12,537 nucleotides of DNA from an uncultured Ruminococcus sp. (GTDB lineage: Bacteria; Bacillota_A; Clostridia; Oscillospirales; Ruminococcaceae). The notes under the pieces were generated by a model. The model ran no database searches. It was not told the origin of the DNA and saw nothing but the letters and a program-made list of their open reading frames with translations. This document shows, one piece after another, positions 6,652-12,537 of this stretch. The translations under genes were made by a program, and so were the position numbers. Location of the stretch: NCBI GenBank assembly GCA_937880065.1, contig CALFMA010000110.1, positions 1 through 12,537 on the forward strand. Reading direction: 5' to 3'. Position 1 is the stretch's first letter; the number at the start of each line of letters is the position of its first letter.

Positions 6652-9600
6652 AATCAGAATAGTGAATTTCAGGTTTAATGAAGGTGCAAAGCTGATACCC
6701 GATGAGATCTTTTGTACTGAGAACGCTGAAGGAAAGCCGATAAATACGCTGCTTAATCTCGATAACGGCGGCGGTAAGTCTGTAATTGTGCAGCTGCTTC
6801 TTCAACCTGTCTGCCCGAAAGCAAAAGTGCAGAACCGCAATATCAGCGATTATTTTCAAAAAGGTACTGACCATGCGTTTGTTCTGATAGAGTGGTCGCT
6901 GGACGGCTCATCTAACAGCATCCTGACAGGTATCGCATTGGCGGCAAGCACAACAGCAGATGATGAGAATGAAAGCAAAACGGTTCGTTACTACACGTTT
7001 ATCCATGATTATACAAGAAGCGGTGATAAGCTTGATCTGATTAATCTTCCTCTGACGGAACGAACAGGCAGTCATATTCGTTCTATGTCTTTTGATGAGC
7101 TGCGTAAATATTTGCAGAACAAAAAAGTTGAATACTACCCCTCCGATTCTCATTCCCAGCGTCATTACCAAAAACGCTTGGAAGAATACGGTATTCTCCA
7201 TACAGAATGGGAAAATATTCTTGTACGAATCAATGCGGTGGAAGGCGGTATTACAAAGTTTTTTGAGGAATACCGAACTGCCGACAGACTTCTTGACAAA
7301 TTCATTATCCCCGGTGTTATGCCGAATGATAAAGCGTCAGCAGAAGATTTGGAAGAAATGTTTGTCCATTATGCCAACAGCTATGCAGGGCAGGAAGAAA
7401 ATCTTCGGTTGCAGTCACAGATAAAAGCATTTACTGAAAAACTGCAAGGAATACTTCCGTTTATGAAGAATATGTGGAATGCCGAAGATGCAAGGATACA
7501 GGCAATTCGTTTATTGGCTGACCATTTATTCACCCTTGACCGTAATATCAAACTGGAAAGCGACAAGCAATTACAGCTTGAACAAACAAAAGCCAACCTG
7601 AAAGCAAAACTGCACCATATTAAAGTTGAAAAGGCATCAAAAGAATTTTATCTTGCACAGGAGAGTTTTGATAAATCAGTTATAAAACTCGCAGAATGTA
7701 CGCTGGAAAAAGAAGATGCGGAAAACAAGCGTAATAATTATGATCATCTGGTTAAAGTATTGAATGCCGCTAAAGAATATGCAGAACTGCTTGAACAGCA
7801 GAAATCGGAGAAAGCATTGACTGCACAGATCAGAGAGTTGGAGCAGGGAACGCAGGATTCCCGCATCCTTTCTTTGAAATATTCACTCTCTTTGTTGGCA
7901 GCTGAATTAAAACAGCAGACGGACAGGGATTTGATTCAGGAAGAATCAGCAAGAAAAACTCATTCAGATGTGCTTCTTGAAACAAAAGAAAAAATATTAC
8001 GTTTTACCGAACAGCATAATGAAGAAAACAAGCGTTTGAATCAGGCGACAGGACGCAGAGAATATCTGATTGAAGAAATACATCAAGTATTAACAGAACT
8101 TGCTCTGCAAATCACGGTTATGCTTGACGGAAGTTATTCAAGAGAGGATATTGGAAATATCCGTTTTGGCTATGATAAGCAGCTCAAAAATGCACATGAT
8201 GAATTTGAAAGATGTAAAAATAAAATAGAACAGCTGGGACAGGAACTTGATAATCAGGATTTAAAGCGTTCAGAACTGGCTCAGGCACAGGCAAATTGTA
8301 ACGTCTGCCTGCAACAGCATGAATCTGCTTTGAAACAGTATCAAGAATCATACAATGCAGTTATCCCTGTATTGGAGCATTTGTCATTACCTGTAAGTCA
8401 GCTGTTTTCAGAAGAACCGATTGCAAGCCTTGATAATAGACTTATGAAGCTGAAAGAGCAGTTGAAACAAACCGAGCGTTCAGCCGAATTGCTCACAGAA
8501 CAGCTAAGATGTATTGAAACAGGACAGCTTCATCTTTCTAAAACAGCAATTGACTTCTTGCAGAAATCGGGAGTTTCTTACCAGACAGGCGAGCAATATC
8601 TGAATTATCAGTCCTCTGCAATAAGACATGATATACTTGCGAGCAATCCGCTTGTTGCATATTCAGTCATTGTGGATTCTGAAAAAGCCAAGATGAATCT
8701 GCTGTCGCAAACAACCGATTCATGGTTGGAGGCTGTTATTCCTGTATATACCCGTTCTGAGGTTGCGGATATGGCTGACGGAAAATGGAGTGAATATAAC
8801 CGTTTTTTATCAGCCTTTGATAAAGATTATTTCAATGACGCTTCTGTTTACAAAGAGCTTATTCAGAAAAAATTTGATGATTCCAAAAGCGAAATAATAA
8901 ATCTACGGCACCATATTAATGAATGGGAATCGGAACGCAGTATACTTGCTGCATTTACATATACCGCTGATGATGAACAGTGTTTTCAGAATGGGATAAT
9001 TTCCTGTCAGGCAGAACTAAAAAAAATTCAAGATGAATTATCAGCACTTGATGTACGAAAAGCAGAGATAAAAAAACATACTTATGAACTCCGTAAACTG
9101 AAAGATGAACAGTTGGATATCATACACAATACCGAAAATAACAGAGGTAATTTTGAACGTATCTGCGGTACTATTTCACAATATGAGGATCTCGGAAAAC
9201 AAATAGCGGAAATGGAAGGAACTTGCAAAGGGCTTACTGCTCAGATTGAATCAGAACAAAAGGAAGCAATCCGTCTTGAAAACCTGATACAGGAATGTAA
9301 TGATAAAATCATGCAGTTCAATGATAAACTGACGGAGTATCGGAATTTGCTTAATGAATTGAAAGACACATCGGAAGCGGCTGTACTTGCTGAAGATTAT
9401 TCTGTAATGCTTGCGGAATACCGTTTATATCAGGAGAATTATTCGGCAAAATCTCAGGATCTGCGTAGACAACTGCAAAAGGTTCAGGAGAGTATCAGAA
9501 AAAAAGCTAAGGATATTGAAAGGTTTCATATTGAGCCGTCAGAATATGAAAATACGTCATATTCCGATGATGCTTATCAGCGTGCAGAAGAACAGCTTTC

Positions 9601-10933
9601 TCAGGCGAAAAAGGAATGTAATCAGGCTTCCGAACAGTATTCACAGGCTGTGGAATGTCATGCTAAAGCTGAAAACATATTTGAAACGGCAAAGGCGAAA
9701 CTATCAGATTTACAAACCGAGCTTTTGCCGCAATCGGAAGTTGGTTCGGATTTTGAACGCCGTATAACGGAATGTAAATCGGCTTTAGAAGATACCGAAA
9801 AAATCATAAAGAAATGTACTGAAAAGCTGACAGATTTGAATGCGGACTACAAATATACAGCTAAATATGCAGAAAGATTTACATCAGAAATTGCAGAATA
9901 TCCACCTAAGCTTTCAGAAATTCTGCAAGACACCAACAAGCTGCGTGATAGGATAGAGAACTGTATTGAACAGCTGAAACAGGCTGAAAATGAAACAAAA
10001 AAGTATCATCGAAATATTCTTGAGCCATTCAGAAACACGCATATCTTGTTTACAGCAACCCTTGACGGCATATTATCCGTTATCGACAATCATGGTATTA
10101 CAGGTGATAAATACTTCACGCTTTACGAGCGTACAGAAGGGGATATAAAACGGTATCAGGACCGTATCGCTCAGCTGGCTGTTTTGCTTAAAGATGTTGA
10201 AAACAGCAGAACACAGCTTGTGACCAATTGTATTCAACGTGTGGGACGGCTGTATGAGAACCTTACAATTCTCTCAAAGAAATCAACTGTACAGATAGGC
10301 AATTCAAAGAAACAGATGATTCAAATTGATTTGCCTGTCATTGAACCAAACAGTGAACAGCCGACTGAAAGAATTAATCAATACATTACAGAACAAGTAA
10401 AGAAGTATTTGTCTGAGCAGGATATTTCAACAAAAACACATCACGAACATCTGGCAATCAGACGGCTGCTGAATTGCTACATCGGCAAAGAAAACATTCC
10501 AATTACTGTTTTCAAGATTGACAAAAATATCCAGAACAGCCGTTATCGCTCATGGCAGGATGCTCTTAAAGCCAACTCCGGCGGAGAGCAGTTCGTTGTA
10601 TTGTTCTCGTTAATCGTTTCTGTAATGAATTACACACGAAGCCTGACAAGCAGTCTGAAAACTACAAGTGGTGTGCTGATACTTGACAATCCTTTCGGAC
10701 CTATCTCATCACCGCACCTTCTTGAACCGATGTTCCGTATTGCACGGCATTTTCATATTCAGCTTATTTGCTTGACACATCTCGGCACGGCAGCTGTAAC
10801 GAGCTTTTTTGATATGGTATATCAACTGCGATTCAAAAACATTCCTCTGTCAAATGTTGAAATACTTGAATCAGAAGCCAAACAGCATATGGAACACGCT
10901 TATTATTTGTCAGAACAGCTTTCCCTTTTCTGA
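6635..10933 (+). CDS. jetC: Wadjet protein JetC: SMC/MukB-like ATPase
   Basis: The 1432-residue protein is the motor of the system: by family knowledge, ATP-driven dimers extrude DNA loops and present small circles to JetD. The N-terminal head has a P-loop LDNGGGKSV (42-50). Long Glu/Gln/Lys-rich coiled coils run about 255-630 and 750-1190, broken by a globular hinge (about 640-740) containing NPLVAYSVIV. The C-terminal head has the ABC/SMC signature NSGGEQ (1314-1319), Walker B VLILDNPFG (1347-1355, with D1351) and a switch histidine H1382 in LTHLG. The residue after the Walker B aspartate is Asn (N1352), where SMC proteins usually have the catalytic Glu. GGAGGGAGG precedes the ATG inside jetB. 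The reading frame is intact throughout. It ends 16 bases from a convergent gene, with no obvious terminator between. Confidence 0.9.
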   Translation: MPSIRKIRIVNFRFNEGAKLIPDEIFCTENAEGKPINTLLNLDNGGGKSVIVQLLLQPVCPKAKVQNRNISDYFQKGTDHAFVLIEWSLDGSSNSILTGIALAASTTADDENESKTVRYYTFIHDYTRSGDKLDLINLPLTERTGSHIRSMSFDELRKYLQNKKVEYYPSDSHSQRHYQKRLEEYGILHTEWENILVRINAVEGGITKFFEEYRTADRLLDKFIIPGVMPNDKASAEDLEEMFVHYANSYAGQEENLRLQSQIKAFTEKLQGILPFMKNMWNAEDARIQAIRLLADHLFTLDRNIKLESDKQLQLEQTKANLKAKLHHIKVEKASKEFYLAQESFDKSVIKLAECTLEKEDAENKRNNYDHLVKVLNAAKEYAELLEQQKSEKALTAQIRELEQGTQDSRILSLKYSLSLLAAELKQQTDRDLIQEESARKTHSDVLLETKEKILRFTEQHNEENKRLNQATGRREYLIEEIHQVLTELALQITVMLDGSYSREDIGNIRFGYDKQLKNAHDEFERCKNKIEQLGQELDNQDLKRSELAQAQANCNVCLQQHESALKQYQESYNAVIPVLEHLSLPVSQLFSEEPIASLDNRLMKLKEQLKQTERSAELLTEQLRCIETGQLHLSKTAIDFLQKSGVSYQTGEQYLNYQSSAIRHDILASNPLVAYSVIVDSEKAKMNLLSQTTDSWLEAVIPVYTRSEVADMADGKWSEYNRFLSAFDKDYFNDASVYKELIQKKFDDSKSEIINLRHHINEWESERSILAAFTYTADDEQCFQNGIISCQAELKKIQDELSALDVRKAEIKKHTYELRKLKDEQLDIIHNTENNRGNFERICGTISQYEDLGKQIAEMEGTCKGLTAQIESEQKEAIRLENLIQECNDKIMQFNDKLTEYRNLLNELKDTSEAAVLAEDYSVMLAEYRLYQENYSAKSQDLRRQLQKVQESIRKKAKDIERFHIEPSEYENTSYSDDAYQRAEEQLSQAKKECNQASEQYSQAVECHAKAENIFETAKAKLSDLQTELLPQSEVGSDFERRITECKSALEDTEKIIKKCTEKLTDLNADYKYTAKYAERFTSEIAEYPPKLSEILQDTNKLRDRIENCIEQLKQAENETKKYHRNILEPFRNTHILFTATLDGILSVIDNHGITGDKYFTLYERTEGDIKRYQDRIAQLAVLLKDVENSRTQLVTNCIQRVGRLYENLTILSKKSTVQIGNSKKQMIQIDLPVIEPNSEQPTERINQYITEQVKKYLSEQDISTKTHHEHLAIRRLLNCYIGKENIPITVFKIDKNIQNSRYRSWQDALKANSGGEQFVVLFSLIVSVMNYTRSLTSSLKTTSGVLILDNPFGPISSPHLLEPMFRIARHFHIQLICLTHLGTAAVTSFFDMVYQLRFKNIPLSNVEILESEAKQHMEHAYYLSEQLSLF

Positions 10934-10949
10934 TAATTGCAACAGGGCA

Positions 10950-11720
10950 TTATTTCAACATAGCTGTTACCTCTGTGTTCTTCTTTTTATTATATAATTT
11001 TTCTGTCAAGCAATATCTTTTGTATTGACATCTTTTATAAATCCAATATATTCCTATCGCCGCAGCAATTAAAACAATGCACAAAATCTGATTTAAAGAC
11101 AATACTTTTCCATTATGAGATTCTCTGAAAAAATCAAGCATAAATTTAGCTGATACCGATAAACCAAACGTCATATATAAAGATTTTCTGCTATGCATTT
11201 TATATAAAACTATCCCCACAACAAAAATTATGAAAAAAACTATTGTTTCAATAAGCTGAACAGGAAACACTGTCATTTCCTCACCTTTCACATTGATATA
11301 ATGCAAGCTTAAAAATCCGTTATATTCTATTCCGTGACAGCACCCTGCAAATAAACATCCTATTTTTGAAATACTATACATAAGAGGGAGTGTAAAGGTA
11401 CAATTTTCAATCATAACCCTTGTTTCACCATAATTACGATGCACAACAGAGGAAAGCAGTACGCCTATGTACATTCCCACAAGACCTCCCATCGAGGATA
11501 AACCGATATACTGACCACCCGATGAATAATATGTAAGCAGTAACGCACATATAATACTTGCCGCAGGAGAAATCATAATCAACTTAAATGAAGTCTTTCT
11601 GCTTATTCCTCGGTTAAAATTTAAACGGCACTGCACATATAATCCCACTATAAAAGCAAGCGTTATCATTATGGAATAGGGCGAAATTGCTCCATAATCA
11701 GTATTAATATTAAGTTTCAT
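10950..11720 (-). CDS. Lgt-family polytopic membrane protein (prolipoprotein diacylglyceryl transferase-like)
   Basis: The 256-residue protein has about seven hydrophobic segments and the landmarks of the Lgt family: SMGGLVGMYIG (76-86), KIGCLFAGCCHG (119-130), FPVQLIE (152-158), DFFRE (196-200) and LSLNQ (207-211). True Lgt transfers diacylglycerol from phosphatidylglycerol to lipoprotein cysteines. Here the HGGL histidine is Met and the usual GRxGNFINxE motif is replaced by the GCxxAGCCxG form found in Lgt-like paralogues. Enzymatic activity is therefore uncertain, and I do not assign the symbol lgt. It is the second gene of a two-gene minus-strand operon: its ATG follows the upstream stop by 4 bases. 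The C-terminus (about 229-256) is Lys-rich and probably cytoplasmic. It converges on jetC; no terminator is visible. Confidence 0.75.
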   Translation of the reverse strand: MKLNINTDYGAISPYSIMITLAFIVGLYVQCRLNFNRGISRKTSFKLIMISPAASIICALLLTYYSSGGQYIGLSSMGGLVGMYIGVLLSSVVHRNYGETRVMIENCTFTLPLMYSISKIGCLFAGCCHGIEYNGFLSLHYINVKGEEMTVFPVQLIETIVFFIIFVVGIVLYKMHSRKSLYMTFGLSVSAKFMLDFFRESHNGKVLSLNQILCIVLIAAAIGIYWIYKRCQYKRYCLTEKLYNKKKNTEVTAMLK

Positions 11721-11724
11721 CTTA

Positions 11725-12264
11725 TCACCCTATTCCGCTGCAACTATTAAGACAAGCGTCAATCTCCCTGTTGCAGACTATTATAGCATGGATAATCATT
11801 ATTGTAAAAACGACAACAACTGTTATGTAAAATATTGTAAGGATTTTTGGAAAAATATTTTGTGGTTCTACTATTCTTGCAGCAGTAACAAGAGCTATAG
11901 CAAATCCAAAAAACACACACACAGGCGTAAGCGATACTGCTAAAAATCGTTCAACTACTACAGCAAAACACGCAAGAGAAAGAATTGACAGCATATTTGA
12001 AATCCTGTTATTCCCTTTATCATCCATATTTGTATATTTTATGGGATTATAGCTTATATCAAAGGTAACATCACAGGGATACATTTCCATAATATGCTGA
12101 TATTCATTGCCGCTTAAAAATTTGAACCATCTGCCGTCTATCATTTTAACAAATCCATATTCACGAAGAAGTGATTCATCTGTATCCTCAGGAGGAAATA
12201 AAGCAGGGCGATTTTCATACACTTCATATTTGCAGTTTTTTACATTATAATAATTCACAATCAT
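11725..12264 (-). CDS. Hypothetical membrane protein, first gene of the lgt-like operon
   Basis: I do not recognise a family. From the chosen start the product has 179 residues: a soluble, Tyr- and acid-rich N-terminal part (about 1-88), then hydrophobic segments at about 91-126 (one or two spans) and 139-164, and a short tail holding Cys164, Cys171 and Cys175. The start at 12264 is preferred over an in-frame ATG at 12330. It has GAGGTG 6 bases upstream, and the 12330 ATG lies at the edge of the predicted promoter, before the transcription start. The 4-base spacing to the Lgt-like gene suggests coupled expression and possibly a shared membrane role. Confidence 0.7.
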   Translation of the reverse strand: MIVNYYNVKNCKYEVYENRPALFPPEDTDESLLREYGFVKMIDGRWFKFLSGNEYQHIMEMYPCDVTFDISYNPIKYTNMDDKGNNRISNMLSILSLACFAVVVERFLAVSLTPVCVFFGFAIALVTAARIVEPQNIFPKILTIFYITVVVVFTIMIIHAIIVCNREIDACLNSCSGIG

Positions 12265-12316
12265 AATAAACACCTCGTTAAATAGGAAAAAATTGTAAAT
12301 TTTCTTTGTTGTAATT

Positions 12317-12345
12317 ATTATATCTCTCATCCTCTCATTTTACAA
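12317..12345 (-). promoter_or_regulatory. Sigma-A-type promoter of the membrane-protein/Lgt-like operon
   Basis: On the minus strand TTGTAA (12340-12345) and TATAAT (12317-12322) are 17 bases apart, with transcription expected near 12310 and a leader of about 45 nt. It supports the start codon at 12264. Confidence 0.6.
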
Positions 12346-12394
12346 GATGATATAAGTCACTTTAGCAATGACATTTGTAATTATAGCAAACAAC

Positions 12395-12435
12395 AAAAAA
12401 GAAAGGCTGCGTAACCACATAGGTTACACAACCTT
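12395..12435 (-). terminator. Rho-independent terminator, minus strand
   Basis: The arms AAGGCTGCGTAACC (12403-12416) and GGTTACACAACCTT (12422-12435) pair over 14 positions. The two imperfect positions become G-U wobbles only when read as minus-strand RNA. The following minus-strand sequence is T-rich (TTTCTTTTTTG). It would end transcription entering from the right of the window, just upstream of the membrane-protein operon promoter. Confidence 0.7.
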
Positions 12436-12465
12436 ATCTTCAAAAATCTAAAACTTCTTTATTAT

Positions 12466-12537
12466 GGGCATCTCTAAAAACTCGTTTGATTAAAGAAAAA
12501 GCAGATAGGTATGACAGCTACAAGGAAACCTCCCGAA
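12466..12537 (-). repeat. Copy 3 of the dispersed repeat, cut by the window end
   Basis: GGGCATCTCTAAAAA (12466-12480) is the reverse complement of the repeat core. The sequence to the right aligns with copy 1 (1-53) as far as GTAGCTGTCA, read on the minus strand (12512-12521). It probably continues beyond the window. No credible gene was found in 12436-12537; the short open frames across it are ended by stops in or near the repeat. Confidence 0.6.

Noticed and set aside
10914..10967. AACAGCT/AGCTGTT inverted repeat as a bidirectional terminator
   Set aside because: The arms are 7 bases, about 40 bases apart, and no T-run follows on either strand.
12265..12330. Start of the hypothetical membrane protein at 12330
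   Set aside because: The ATG lies between the -10 and -35, before the predicted transcription start, and lacks the GAGGTG site found before 12264.
3146..12480. A composite transposon carrying the Jet and Lgt-like operons between repeat copies
   Set aside because: The repeats extend outward from the segment, carry no transposase here, and no target duplication is visible; inverted placement alone does not show mobility as a unit.

Overview
The window looks like chromosomal DNA from a low-GC, Gram-positive Clostridia-type gut anaerobe, most likely Ruminococcus or a close relative. This is inferred from AT-rich intergenic DNA, strong GGAGG-type ribosome binding sites, TTGnnn-17-TATAAT promoters and the gene families present. 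No 16S or marker gene is present to prove it. This is an accessory region: a defence operon, an attachment-site scar, a MITE and copies of a dispersed repeat, with no housekeeping genes.

Layout. (1) 1-1683: a repeat copy at the edge, then a minus-strand gene for an AAA-ATPase/PD-(D/E)XK protein with a clear promoter. (2) 1789-2063: a junction zone. It holds a minus-strand terminator, the 3' part of a tRNA-Met(CAT) gene (anticodon loop to encoded CCA) with no 5' half, direct and inverted repeats, and a possible last-codons relic of a tyrosine integrase. This is what remains at the distal end of an element that integrated into a tRNA gene; the element side is to the right. (3) 2081-2859: a minus-strand lipoprotein gene with its promoter. 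(4) 2921-3160: a 159-bp palindromic MITE with TA target duplications, sitting inside a dispersed repeat. (5) 3178-10933: a complete four-gene plus-strand Wadjet (Jet) operon in the order jetD-jetA-jetB-jetC, with its own promoter, a leader of about 195 nt and tightly coupled or overlapping genes. (6) 10950-12345: a convergent two-gene minus-strand operon encoding a small membrane protein and an Lgt-family membrane protein. (7) 12395-12537: a minus-strand terminator and another copy of the dispersed repeat, cut by the window end.

The main system is the Jet operon. By family knowledge, JetC (SMC-like ATPase), JetA (kleisin-like) and JetB (KITE/MukE-like) form a DNA loop-extruding complex, and JetD (Toprim nuclease) cleaves small closed circular DNA such as plasmids. 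The DUF5716/DUF6063-like JetA and JetB and the D-A-B-C order fit the Wadjet subtype usually called type III. The system is known rather than new. The less expected parts are the mobile-element archaeology around it: the tRNA scar, a MITE whose removal exactly restores the repeat core, and repeat copies on both sides of the operon.
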